The notes under the pieces were generated by a model. The model saw nothing but the letters and a program-made list of their open reading frames with translations, was not told where the DNA came from and did no database searches. A DNA stretch of 64,000 nt from Odontocerum albicorne (taxonomy: Eukaryota; Arthropoda; Insecta; Trichoptera; Odontoceridae). The stretch is taken from positions 32,006,115 through 32,070,114 of the forward strand of contig OX463847.1 of the NCBI GenBank assembly GCA_949825065.1, in the 5' to 3' direction. Shown here one piece after another: positions 44,883 to 54,925 of this stretch (positions are counted from its first letter, which is position 1; each line of letters begins with the position of its first letter). The position numbers were made by a program, and so were the translations under genes.

Positions 44883-47648
44883 TTATATATGCGCTCTAGG
44901 CATAATTCGGCGCCTACCGTTGCGAATAGGTGGTCGGGGGGTTGTGCGAAGAATCTGCTTCGGCCTGGGGTGTATGATATTCGCGTTCGCGTCGTAGTCC
45001 GACAGTGAACTGATTAGGGGGTTCGGGTGGCTCGGGAGAGAACTGTAGAACCTCTCGGCCAGAGAGATCGCGTATTCTCGGATGGTGGGGAGATCTAAAT
45101 CTTCATGAAGCCGTTTGTTGCTGACAAAGTAGGGCGCATCCATAATGATGCGCGTAGCCTTGTTTTGCAACACCTGGAGTTTGCGCATGTGGGTTTCGGC
45201 CGCGTGGCCCCACACCGGGATGGCGTAAGTCATCTGAGGACGTATGATGGCCTTGTACAAGTTTAACTTGATACGTGGGGACATCCTACTGTGTCTGCCC
45301 AGGAGTGGTGTTAGGGCTTTCAGAGTGCCGTACGCCCTCCCGGTTATGATGGTGGTGTGCCTTTTCCAGGACAGCTTCGCGTCGAGAGTGACGCCGAGGT
45401 ATTTCACCTCGTCGCACCACGGAACGCTCTGGCCGAAAAGTTTGAGTGGGCGGATGAAGTCGAGACGTCTTCTGGAAAAACGGACTGCTGCGCTCTTGGA
45501 AGGGTTTATCTTGACCTTCCAGTTTCTACACCAGCGTTCTAAACTTGGGAGGAATTCTTGAATGCGAGAGTGGGAATCGCAAGAGTGTCTCGAACTCGAG
45601 AGAAAAGCCGTATCGTCCGCGTATTGAGCCGTGATAGATCGGCTGTTTTGGAGAGAGGGCATGTCGCTGGTGTATATATTGTAGAGGGTGGGAGAGAGGA
45701 GGGCTCCTTGCGGAACCCCCGCTTGTATGGGGTGGTGAGAGGAATTTATACCGCTCACCTTGACGGAAAAGGTACGGTCGCTTAAGAATGAAGCTATGAT
45801 CTGCACGAGGCGGAGAGAGATTCCGGCCTTGTGCAGTTTGAAGAGCAGTCCGTTGTGCCAGACCGTGTCGAAGGCCTTCGCCACGTCCAGCGACAGGAGG
45901 GTTGTTTGTTGTTTCCTATTGTAACCAGTCACTATATGTTCTACGACGCGAAGAAGTTGATGAGAGGTCGAGTGTCGCGGTTGAAAACCGTGTTGCGTAT
46001 CTGGAATTATGTTAAGCGAGGTAATCTCGCTTGTTAGGCGATCGAGGATAAGTCGTTCGAGCACTTTACCTAGGGTAGGCAGTAAGCTGATCGGGCGGTG
46101 ATTTTCGGGGATCGTGAGTTTTTTACCCGGTTTCGGAATCATTATAACGTCTGCGCATTTGAGAGCTGTAGGGAAGAATCTATGCCTGTAGCAGGCATTG
46201 AAGATTGCTGAAATGGCGCAGACGGCTTTATTCGGCAGTTTTTTTAGGGTGAAGTTATTTATGGAATCTGGACCGGGAGCTCTCTTATTATGGAGGTCGT
46301 GAATAATTTTTTGGACTTCTTTCGGGGTGAAGAAATCCGAAGTTGGGGGAGGTCGTGAGGCGATAATTCGTTGGACCGTTCTGTCAACCGAGGCGGAGTG
46401 CGACGGGTTAACGAGGTCCGAGTTTGGGGTAAAAGTGAGGGCGAGCGAGCCCGCAAAGATTTCGGCGCGATCTCGCGCCGAGAAAACTGTGCCGTTAGGG
46501 CCCTGCAGAGGGGAGGGCCGTTGAGGAGTTTTACGGAGAGAACGAGTCAGCCTCCACTTTTTGTGTTCCTCGACTTCGAGTGAATCGATAAATTCGCCCC
46601 AGCGATCGTTACGATGGCGCTGAAGGTCGAATTTGATCTGTTTCACCAGACGATTGTACAACGTTTTGTACGTGGGGTTGGCGGTGTTTTGCCATAGCTT
46701 CCTGATCTTGTTCTTCTCCGCGATTTTCATTTTAATATCAACGGGGAGCGGGGGATCCGGTTTTTGAGGAGGTCTCAGTTTAGAAGCTGACTCGAGGGCC
46801 GATTTGATGTTTTCGGTGAGATAACTCACCGCCACATCAATGGCCTCGACGTCGGGAAGAGAGGTCGGCACTCTTATGTTAGATTCGAGAGTGGTCGCGA
46901 AATCATCCCAGGAGGTGATATGCCTCCTGAAAGGGAACGGATCCGGAAGGGGGTTGTTATCCGTGAGAGTTAATAAAACCGGGTAGTGATCGGACTGCAA
47001 CTGCTCTAGCACTAGCAAGTCGCTGTTGAACGGGATGTCGTTTTTGATGATGATGTCTAAGACGTCTGCAGAGTCGTTATCTCTTTGGGAGTATCTGGTC
47101 GGAGTGGCGGGGGCGTCCACAAAGTAATTTTTGCGGGAGGAGATCTCGGCTAGCGTGCGGCCGTGAGTGTTTTTGACTCGGCTGTGCCAGAGCGGATGTT
47201 TGGCATTGAGATCTCCCGCTACTATAGTGGGAAGATTGTCCGCGAAAAGTGAGTCCAAATCTGACTCGAGAAATGGTAATGTCGGTCGGAGATACACGGA
47301 CACGAGCTTGAGAGGACCGTGGTTGAGGGTTTGAACCACAACGCTGGTGCTCTCCATGTTGTCCGTGGGGGGAGATGCGGAAAGGCAGTGATCGAGACTC
47401 GCCTTTATTATGATAGCTGTGCCGCCTCCTCTGCCTGTGAGGCGGTCATTACGGTAAACATAATAATTACGAAGTGAGTATCGGTGACTGGGTTTTAAGA
47501 AGGATTCATTAATCATCATCACATCTAGGTTGTGCTCGACGATGAAGTCCTCGATTTCTTGCTTGTTGGTTTTGCAAGTACCGTTTGCATTCCAGAACGC
47601 GACGGTTAGATGGCAGGGTCTGCTGACTCTAGCCATTGTGAGGCACAC
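44883..47648 (-). CDS. Jockey ORF2: endonuclease and reverse transcriptase
   Basis: The 921-residue protein would nick the chromosomal target and reverse-transcribe the element RNA there. An APE-type endonuclease occupies about residues 12-235. It contains FWNANGT (Asn20), INES (catalytic Glu48), VAGDLNAKH (Asp146, Asn148) and a closing SDHYPVLL. The reverse transcriptase spans about 475-740, with LLSLDVAKAFDTVWH, GVPQGALLSPTLYNIY and the active-site AQYADDTAFL near residue 675. A thumb-like region with VKYLGVTLD and YAIPVWGHA follows. There is no RNase H. The start overlaps the end of ORF1 by 43 bases in a shifted frame; Met5 is an alternative start. No frameshift or stop is seen and all catalytic motifs are present. 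Confidence 0.93.
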   Translation of the reverse strand: MCLTMARVSRPCHLTVAFWNANGTCKTNKQEIEDFIVEHNLDVMMINESFLKPSHRYSLRNYYVYRNDRLTGRGGGTAIIIKASLDHCLSASPPTDNMESTSVVVQTLNHGPLKLVSVYLRPTLPFLESDLDSLFADNLPTIVAGDLNAKHPLWHSRVKNTHGRTLAEISSRKNYFVDAPATPTRYSQRDNDSADVLDIIIKNDIPFNSDLLVLEQLQSDHYPVLLTLTDNNPLPDPFPFRRHITSWDDFATTLESNIRVPTSLPDVEAIDVAVSYLTENIKSALESASKLRPPQKPDPPLPVDIKMKIAEKNKIRKLWQNTANPTYKTLYNRLVKQIKFDLQRHRNDRWGEFIDSLEVEEHKKWRLTRSLRKTPQRPSPLQGPNGTVFSARDRAEIFAGSLALTFTPNSDLVNPSHSASVDRTVQRIIASRPPPTSDFFTPKEVQKIIHDLHNKRAPGPDSINNFTLKKLPNKAVCAISAIFNACYRHRFFPTALKCADVIMIPKPGKKLTIPENHRPISLLPTLGKVLERLILDRLTSEITSLNIIPDTQHGFQPRHSTSHQLLRVVEHIVTGYNRKQQTTLLSLDVAKAFDTVWHNGLLFKLHKAGISLRLVQIIASFLSDRTFSVKVSGINSSHHPIQAGVPQGALLSPTLYNIYTSDMPSLQNSRSITAQYADDTAFLSSSRHSCDSHSRIQEFLPSLERWCRNWKVKINPSKSAAVRFSRRRLDFIRPLKLFGQSVPWCDEVKYLGVTLDAKLSWKRHTTIITGRAYGTLKALTPLLGRHSRMSPRIKLNLYKAIIRPQMTYAIPVWGHAAETHMRKLQVLQNKATRIIMDAPYFVSNKRLHEDLDLPTIREYAISLAERFYSSLPSHPNPLISSLSDYDANANIIHPRPKQILRTTPRPPIRNGRRRIMPRAHI

Positions 47649-49198
47649 ACATTGCGAGGGCGTTGAAGACTTCGCGGGCCATATGCATGGCCTCGTCGAG
47701 GTTCCTCAATACCGCGGATATGTCGGCCTGCGATGGATAGCGCAGATTGGGGGGTGTTACTAGGGGGGGGCGGTTGGGCGGAGAGCTGGGGGCGGGCATT
47801 TTTCGTAATGCTCGCGTATGAGATCGCGGGGGACGCGACATTCGACGCTGGTTTCGATAAAGGAGGGGTCCTCCTGGGGGCTTCTCTGGCTGGCGGGGGC
47901 GCGGAGGGGTAGGCCTGTTTGGCATTTCTGCTAAGAGGGTGAGAGGGACAGCTTCTGTAGTTGGCCGGGTGGTCGCCGCCGCAGTTGGCGCATCTCGCGG
48001 GGGAGTCGTCCGGCTTTTTACAGTCGGACGTTCTGTGATTTCGTGCGCATTTGACGCACACGGGAGGGGCATGACAGCTGCCAGCGCTGTGATAAAACTT
48101 TTGGCAGCGGTGACACTGTCCTGCTGATGTATTCTTTTTCAACTCCTCCACGGAGATCTTCATATCGAAGATGCTGTGGAGGTCGTTGTAAATACGGCGT
48201 CCTTCAGGGGATTTGGTGAGTTTAACAATCACCAATGGCAGGACTTTCCTCTTCCGGTCCTTCATCCTGAAGACGTTCAGGACCGGGTAGTCGAGGGATT
48301 TCAGTTCGGCGATAATCTCCTCGACTCCGAAGGAGGTGTGGACGCCGCGAAGGACAACGAGGAGGGGTCTCTCGCTGTCTAGTTGGTACGTATAGTACGG
48401 TACCTTGAGACGGCTTGATTCCGTTGCTAGCAGACGGTATGCATCGACAGACTTCGTCTGTATACGGAGGTCACCGCTGCTCAAAGCCTTCGATGTGAAG
48501 GGCATATTGGCAGCGTGGAGCTTCTTTCGAAGCTCCGAGTATTTTTCCGCATCCCGCAGAATAATAGGCGGGATGCGTTCCGATTTAGTCGGGAAAGGAG
48601 CGGCTTGGGCGGGAGCCGGTGTGGCTGGAGAGACTGAGCCCGGTGGGCTAGGTAGCCTCTGCCTTTTTTTGGCGGTGGTAATGTTAGGAGCTGAAAGCTC
48701 TTTTGGAGGGCTGTCAGGTGACCTCTTACGACGGATTGGTACCGTCTGCCAGTCCATGTCGGAATCATCCGGCTGGACAGTTGAAGAGGGGCGAGAAGCT
48801 GTGGTGATTGTTATTTTGGGGACGGGGGTGGTGGGTACACCGTCCGTGTTTATTTTGGCGGGAGGGGCCGACGGGGGGTTCGGCTTTCCCAATGTTGACT
48901 TGGGCTGGGCGGGGGTAGGCGCCAGCGTTGGTGGGACGGAGAGCGGGGAGACGACTTTGTCGACTTCCGTCTTGTCGCCCACAAATTGAATTGTACCTCG
49001 CGAGAGGAGGGTCGAGAGGTAGTTAATGGCTTGCGCGAGGGACTTTTTATTTCGAATTTGCGAGGTAAATTCCTCGAGAGACGTAGGGGCATTTTGGGAG
49101 ACCGGGGGGTCTTTTACTGGGAGGACCCGCGTAATTTTTCGCTGCGATCCTTTTTTACGAATACGCCAGTGAACAGCGTCGGCGCTAGTGGAATGCAT
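47606..49198 (-). CDS. Jockey ORF1: gag-like nucleic-acid-binding protein
   Basis: The 530-residue protein would coat element RNA and accompany it into the nucleus. The N-terminal half is rich in Pro, Ser and Thr with basic patches such as RRKRS and KKRQR that could act as nuclear signals. A PRE_C2HC-type domain lies at about 285-350 (LKSLDYPVLNVFRMKD...). Three zinc knuckles follow at about 359-415: CHRCQKFYHSAGSC, CVKCARNHRTSDC and CANCGGDHPANYRSC. The C-terminus is proline-rich. The arrangement matches ORF1 of Jockey-clade elements. The stop lies 43 bases inside ORF2. Confidence 0.92.
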   Translation of the reverse strand: MHSTSADAVHWRIRKKGSQRKITRVLPVKDPPVSQNAPTSLEEFTSQIRNKKSLAQAINYLSTLLSRGTIQFVGDKTEVDKVVSPLSVPPTLAPTPAQPKSTLGKPNPPSAPPAKINTDGVPTTPVPKITITTASRPSSTVQPDDSDMDWQTVPIRRKRSPDSPPKELSAPNITTAKKRQRLPSPPGSVSPATPAPAQAAPFPTKSERIPPIILRDAEKYSELRKKLHAANMPFTSKALSSGDLRIQTKSVDAYRLLATESSRLKVPYYTYQLDSERPLLVVLRGVHTSFGVEEIIAELKSLDYPVLNVFRMKDRKRKVLPLVIVKLTKSPEGRRIYNDLHSIFDMKISVEELKKNTSAGQCHRCQKFYHSAGSCHAPPVCVKCARNHRTSDCKKPDDSPARCANCGGDHPANYRSCPSHPLSRNAKQAYPSAPPPAREAPRRTPPLSKPASNVASPAISYASITKNARPQLSAQPPPPSNTPQSALSIAGRHIRGIEEPRRGHAYGPRSLQRPRNVCASQWLESADPAI

Positions 49199-49785
49199 TT
49201 TATAAAATAAGTTATATTATATATAATAATATATATAAATCGTACAGAGGGGAGGGGAGGGAAGAGAAAAGTCCGTTCACTCACCCGATGAGGAGACGTC
49301 GGTGAACGTCGTCGGGCGTGACACTCGAGCACCGGTGAAGGCTGGAACTGCGGTGTCGGGGGGCCTTCTTTTTCCCTCCTTCTTAGTGTGATGGAGTCCT
49401 GATGAGGTCCAGGGCTAAGATGATTAATTGATGTCCTTTCGGGCTGGTGATGATGATGATGCGTTGCGTTGGAGACACAAACACAAAACACAAGCACTTT
49501 GTAGCAGCTCAAGGGAAAACTGTCACGGGCTCCGTTTACTCTTAGATGGTGAGAGCGTCGGAGAGCGCGGTTATAGGCGACCGTCTAAGTCGGCTGTGAG
49601 CGGCCGAATGTGGTATTTTGCTAATTTTGCGTCCGTCATGTTTAGCCCATCGCACATCGCAAGCACCTCGATCGGACCGCTTACGCCGTCACCCTTTGCT
49701 AACTCAATGTTTGCCACGCGTTTATAGCGCACAGGGGCCGTCCGATCATATGTATTGATAATGCGAGGACCACACAAAGGGGCGT
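49199..49785 (-). promoter_or_regulatory. Jockey 5' leader with presumed internal promoter
   Basis: Jockey elements carry an internal RNA polymerase II promoter at their 5' end, so the first bases of this leader (minus strand CGCCCCTTTGTGTGG...) are the likely transcription start. The leader contains a 68-codon G+C-rich frame (49571-49777) that I do not recognise. A (TA)-rich run lies at 49206-49238 just before the ORF1 start. Confidence 0.5.
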
Positions 49786-49795
49786 TTTATTACAA
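49786..49795. repeat. Candidate target-site duplication, 5' side of Jockey copy
   Basis: TTTATTACAA directly after the sharp change from GGGGCG to AT-rich flank. It matches 44303-44312. Confidence 0.45.
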
Positions 49796-50084
49796 TACAA
49801 TAATATTAAAGCAATGATTTTAAAACAATGTTTACAGGTACTGCAATATAGAAAATCATTAATCTACGTGACGCACGCGTCCGACATGTATAGGAACCCT
49901 TTTGTTGGTAAACTGTGAACTTAAAATATAATTTTCTCATTGTTTACAATGTTTTTAAACAGATTGATTTATTATTATACTTCAAATAAAAAAAAGTATG
50001 TGGTTTATTTTTTATTTCATGTACTATCGAGAGTCAAGTGGAATGTTGGGAAATATACCATCTGTATATTTGTCACCTGCGTTT

Positions 50085-50240
50085 TTTTCGTTAGTGTAAG
50101 TTTATATACTTATTGATTTTTTTTCGTTAGTGTAAGTTTATATACTTATTGATTATTGATTTTTTTCGTTAATGTAAGTTTATATACTTATTTATTATTG
50201 ATTTTTTTTCGTTACTGTAAGTTTATATACTTATTTATTT
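50085..50240 (+). repeat. Tandem repeat, four units of about 40 bases
   Basis: Each unit contains a T run, then CGTTAGTGTAAGTTTATATA and CTTATTGATTATTGA-like sequence. Units differ by one or two substitutions and in the length of the T run. Confidence 0.85.
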
Positions 50241-51417
50241 TAAACATTGAAAAGTATATTATTTTTTTTCATGAAACAACCAACGCGCGTTGGGTTTGGG
50301 GTAAAAGGGATAAAATTCGAAAGACATCTGGGAGATATGAAAGACATAGGCGTTGATGTCAATGGAGTTTTATGTCTAACCCTAATTAAGATAGAAGTTT
50401 ACGAAGCGATCTTTGCTGAAACCCAGCTCTGTTTCTAATTGCGCCAACGCAATCGTGGATGGAAATCTCGTCCAATGAAGTAAGTACCTGTTAAGTACTG
50501 GCAGTGCAGGTTTTCACTTGGATTCTTCAATCTGGTTGTATCCAGTTTACGTACGATTCAGAAGGTACGTACCTACCAGCTTTATATTATTTTCGTGTAT
50601 TGGATATTGAGACATTGGAAGTCATTGACGGAGCTCGTTTTGTCACTTTTAAATATTTTTATGAATACACTTTTATAAGAAACAAATTTGGAAAAAATAT
50701 TTTTTATTAATTCATCTTCTTCTTCGTTATAACTTCAATGCTGAGGAGCATGATCCATAAATTGGTGAGTATATTCATATGATTTTCTAGGGGAAAAATA
50801 ATGCGGTGGTTTCCTATTGCTTTCCGCGCCGCGGTAAATGTTGGGAATTATATACATGTTGTATTATATTGTATTTTGGGATGTAGTTCTAGATCCCATA
50901 TGAAATATGCACTTCTGGATGTTGTTTTGCGATATACTAATGTGGATAGGAGTTAGAAAGAGGATAGGGAAAACACAGAAGCAGAAGGGACCAGTCTCTG
51001 TGCCCCATGCCAAGTTTAACTTACGGGCCCACGCAATTTACGGGTTGTGGCCGCTGTCCGTGCACTGACAGCTACTTGGAAACAAAGGAGAAGAGTTCGA
51101 AATGTCAGCGGAATAGAGGCTGAGTACTTTCTAGGTGACCCTAGATTGACAAGAAAAATTATCTACAGCATATAATTGATGATATTTTGCTGTAGATTAT
51201 TTTTGTTGTGCATTGGTATTTTTAAGCATCATATTTTGAAAGATAACATATGTGTATCACAATATGTGATTTTTTTTGGAAGATATTGATTGATACGTTA
51301 TCTATTTGATTTTAAGTTTTAATCTGTTATGTAAAGGACACTTTAGTGTCGTCTATGAAACGTCGGACATCATTGAAACTAACTCAACACATCAGCAACT
51401 CTGAAAAATATTTTATA
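50241..51417. other. No recognised gene
   Basis: At 50960-51140 the sequence is less AT-rich and one frame holds a basic stretch (WKQRRRVRNVSG), but no family match was found. A palindromic GGACACTTTAGTGTC word at about 51337 recalls the element near 30200. Confidence 0.35.
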
Positions 51418-51986
51418 CCATAATTCAGAAAACCTAGGATGAGTCGCTCACAAATTTGCCCCAATACCACCTTGTAACGACGCTCAGTAATTTTAATTAT
51501 TTTCTCAACTTTAATATATGCCTCGATTCTAATAAATAGCAAGTTATTTAGGTAAATACATTACAAAAAACTAACAATAATGACAAATTAATACATCTTG
51601 TTACAAATTAGCAAAAATGTGGCAGTTTGTTAAAATCAAATAATATTTGGTGACGTTTGTCAAGTCACTACGTTGGTCTGCATTGGCTAGGAATGGGGTG
51701 TTCGATAATTGGATTTTTTAATTTTTTTATACCTAAAATGAAATGTGCGTAATTAGAATTAATTCATTGTGGATCTTGGCCTATTTAAAGATAGATACAA
51801 ATCATACAATACATTAGAAAGTCAGTATAATGAAAATTAGGAATCAAAACGTCAGTTTAGAGAAAAACAATTTTTCGTTTTATAAAAAAACTATTCGATT
51901 TGTAAAAAAAACTATTTTACCCCATCCCTTTGAGATATGACGTTTAAAACGCCACACGACTCATCCTAGATTTTCTGAACTATAGG
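51418..51986. mobile_element. 569 bp MITE with 27 bp terminal inverted repeats
   Basis: The left end reads ATAATTCAGAAAACCTAGG then ATGAGTCG. The right end, complemented, reads ATAGTTCAGAAAATCTAGG then ATGAGTCG. TA flanks both sides (51416-51417 and 51987-51988). The interior has no coding frame. A TA target site suggests mobilisation by a Tc1/mariner transposase. Confidence 0.7.
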
Positions 51987-51988
51987 TA

Positions 51989-52963
51989 GAAAGGACCTAG
52001 GTAGAAAACATGTGTGAAAATCTCCGAACATATGATTTAGATATTTACGAGTACAGCAAAAAATAAATTTGACACTGTAGCAAAATAAAGGAAGATAAAA
52101 CGACAACAAACAATGGAAAAGTAAATATTTCACATAGCATATTTATTTAAAAGCATTGAAAAATCAATGCAAGGTTTCAGCAATTGCAATAATTATTTAT
52201 CTGCACGCATTCTAGAAATTACTTCAATTTGATTACATTATGAAAATGTATTGAGATACTATGAAAATTGTATTAATTGCTACCTAGATATGTACGAGTA
52301 TATATCCGGAACATTCCGAAGTTCGACTGAAGTGAAAAAAAATCTAAAAATAGATGTCACCCAAATAGCACATTATTGTTGATAATAATTAAGATAGTTC
52401 TGATTTTTAATAATAAATGTCGCAAAACTTCTGTAAATAAAATAAGACGCATGCTGTAATAATTCAATTATAAAATTAAAATAATTTCTAAAGATTAAAA
52501 TGAAATCCACATCCTAAGATACATGTGTTGAATAAATAGTCGCGAGGGAAGATTTTATACTTTTGACATTCAGCGAATAGGTGGTGTCGAGGCGGTATTG
52601 TTTTGTTTTATGCGGTATTTAGGAAATTGATATAAAATGTGTTTATAAGAGAAGTAAGTTGTTAACCCTATAAATATTTCAAACACAAGCATCTTTTAAA
52701 AACATAATAGCTATATAACAGTTCAGAAATGTTATAAAAAAAAACCTCTGAAATAGTGCATGGCACAGGTTAATCGTCTAGTTCTAGTATATATAATATT
52801 CTTAGATATTTTAGATCTATTTTTTATGATCCAGATTTCACTATATAACATACCATTTTAATATAATAGACATTTTGAACTTTAATTGCTTCTCTCAGTC
52901 TTTTAGCAACACAGAGAGCCATGTAAAGAAGAATGCTGGATAAACTATTTTTTACATTCTTTT
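51989..52963. other. No recognised gene; two scar-like motifs
   Basis: TACGAGTA occurs at 52046-52053 and 52293-52300, about 250 bases apart. Otherwise this is AT-rich sequence with no frame of note. Confidence 0.4.
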
Positions 52964-53290
52964 TTACATGACACTATATCCGAACTGATGATTCGGTCAT
53001 ATCAAAGAGCGTGGCAAGGAGTCAAGATTGTCTTCAGCCTCATTAATTGAGGTTTTGGGCTAATAACCATTGGAGTAGGCAAGTAACTCACATTTCACCA
53101 TCGTACTTGTTCAATATACCATCGCGCGTGGTCAGGCAACAATATTCCCACATGTTTAGTGCATGCAAGTATTATTACTCTTACGAGACTGGGATCCTTT
53201 TTTTAATCATTTTTTTGGTACAATTGGGAATTGAACCTTAAACCCCCAGGTGGAAGACTAATGTCTTACCAACCAGACCTCAGAGGTCGT
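52964..53290 (-). mobile_element. SINE family B copy, full length
   Basis: Minus strand: AGGTCTGGTTGGTAAGAC head, decayed B box GGTTCAATTCC, CCCAGTCTCGTAAGAG joint, the B body with GCCTACTCCAATGG and GACAATCTTGACTCC, and a terminal GATATAGTGTCATG. The order is the same as at 4467 and 29579. Confidence 0.7.
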
Positions 53291-54633
53291 AAATTTTTAT
53301 TAAGGCTTATTTATATCGTAATGAAAATGCATTGACTTACCATGAAATAGTTTTATTCCTCATTGAACCATTGGTTTTGTATTTTATATATTTTTTACAT
53401 GAGATTTCACAAATCACCCTTTTAATACAATATAATATAAACTGAAAATTTAATTTCGAAGTCTTCTGGTGTAAAGAAGAGCTAAGTGAAGTAGAATGCT
53501 GCGTATACTATTACAGGTTCGAGAGACATATGGATGGATAAAATAGTTGATGTGGTAAAAATGGGCATAGCACAAAAGTTCCTTGAATGGTGATCTAAAA
53601 TAAGGGAGAGAGAGGTATAACGATGGTATTATGATTACCGAAAAGCAGCTCATTATTGAAGAGCTCTGGGTTATGGTGCATTTTTCTATATTGTGTGCAA
53701 AAAGAATCTTACGACACTTTGGGTGCAAAGGGGGGGGGGGGGAGGATGACAACCTTGAGTGTTAATTGCAAAAGGTGTAGAGGCTGCGCACCCCTTCCGA
53801 TAGTCACTACCTGAAAAGAGCAGTAGAGGGCTCATTTCATGAGGCGTTACATAGGTTAAGAGATATCTTGTACTGGAGACGGATGGTTCATAATCATTGT
53901 GATCACGAAGCTCAGAGATGAGGTAACATTCAAGAACAGCTCTAGTGATTGGAAATAGATGATTGTAGAAGTCAAAACCAGATGTCTATGTCTCATGCTG
54001 AATTCAGAAGGGTTAATGAAGGTGAATAAGATGAATTATTCAACGAAAGAGATACTTTTTATTCTAATGTCACAATTCCAATTCCAGTGGAACTGTTGAA
54101 TTCATTTAACTTCTTTACAAGTTCTCTCTCCACAATGTAATGTCAGAGCCTCATAAAATGTTAAATTTATTTTGAGAAAGAAACTAATTTTGAAATATAA
54201 TTTAATTGCAAAAATTATTTGATATGAATATTTTTCTAAGATTGCAAAAGAGTTTTGTGGACATTTTATTCTCAGCGAGTCTCTGTTTGCAACTTGCATT
54301 GAAACTGGACTCTATAATTTGTTTTCTATTGGAAAAAAAGGACTTAATTGAACTAGAAATTTGGAACCTACGCAAATTACCAATACATATATCATAATAC
54401 TCAGCTGTGACAATGAATCTTTCATTAAAAATATACATATTTCTCAACATTTATTTAAGGTGTCATCTCCCATTGGAAATTAGAAGTTCGTTCGTCATGT
54501 AAATATTAACTACATTTACTTCGGCCCTGAACAACTCAATTAAGCCCTCTCCCCTTCCCCTTCAAGGGATGAAAAAAATGTGTCACATATTTTAACTTAT
54601 TAGGCCTCTTGAAACTTTTGAGAGTTCAGAAGA
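53291..54633. other. No recognised gene; G13 run
   Basis: An uninterrupted G run lies at about 53729-53741. Frames around 53760-54000 (for example LRDILYWRRMVHNHCDH) look faintly protein-like but match nothing I can name with confidence. Confidence 0.35.
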
Positions 54634-54690
54634 AGACCTCCGTGGCCATTGGAAAAATGTGACTTTTACCTGGAGGATTTGGATTCGATG
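54634..54690 (+). mobile_element. SINE head fragment
   Basis: GACCTCCGTGGCCATTGG and GGATTTGGATTCGATGAC represent the A- and B-box regions. The body is absent. It lies just before a family A copy of opposite orientation. Confidence 0.5.
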
Positions 54691-54744
54691 ACTGATGATG
54701 AAAATTTATATGACGTAGGTATAAAAATATTATTTTTAACATTG

Positions 54745-54925
54745 TATCTTGTATTGTATTACACTTTCATCGGACACATAACAACCTTTTCCAAGATGGC
54801 AATCTCTTCCAACAAATCAAAAAGATGTACATTAAGTAAAAATCTGATTGGAATCCTTTTTAAAAAACTCTGGGTTCCAGTGGGAATCAAACTTGCAGCC
54901 AACGGTTTGGAAGACGTCTTATCGA
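54745..54925 (-). mobile_element. SINE family A copy
   Basis: The minus strand shows GATAAGACGTCTTCC, the TTTGATTCCC form of the B box, the ACTGGAACCCAGAGTTTTTT joint, a GATTTGTTGGAAGAGATTGC segment and a decayed tail. The first bases of the head are missing. Confidence 0.75.

Larger units (their letters stand above)
44313..49785 (-). mobile_element. Full-length Jockey-clade non-LTR retrotransposon
   Basis: The element consists of a leader (49199-49785), ORF1 (gag), an overlapping ORF2 (endonuclease and reverse transcriptase) and a 3' untranslated region. It is clearly richer in G+C than its surroundings. Both frames are open from start to stop, so it is young and possibly active. The 10-base repeat TTTATTACAA at 44303-44312 and 49786-49795 bounds it and coincides with the G+C drop at the 5' side, so I take it as the target duplication. 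No poly(A) tract is seen at the proposed 3' end, so that end is less certain. No LTRs, RNase H or integrase are present, as expected for the Jockey clade. Confidence 0.85.

Noticed and set aside
48405..48989. 194-codon plus-strand frame and other frames across 45.2-49.5 kb
   Set aside because: They are complementary shadows of the G+C-rich Jockey ORF1 and ORF2.
53760..54010. Possible LTR-retrotransposon integrase fragment (LRDILYWRRMVHN)
   Set aside because: No zinc-finger or catalytic motif accompanies it and the similarity is too short.
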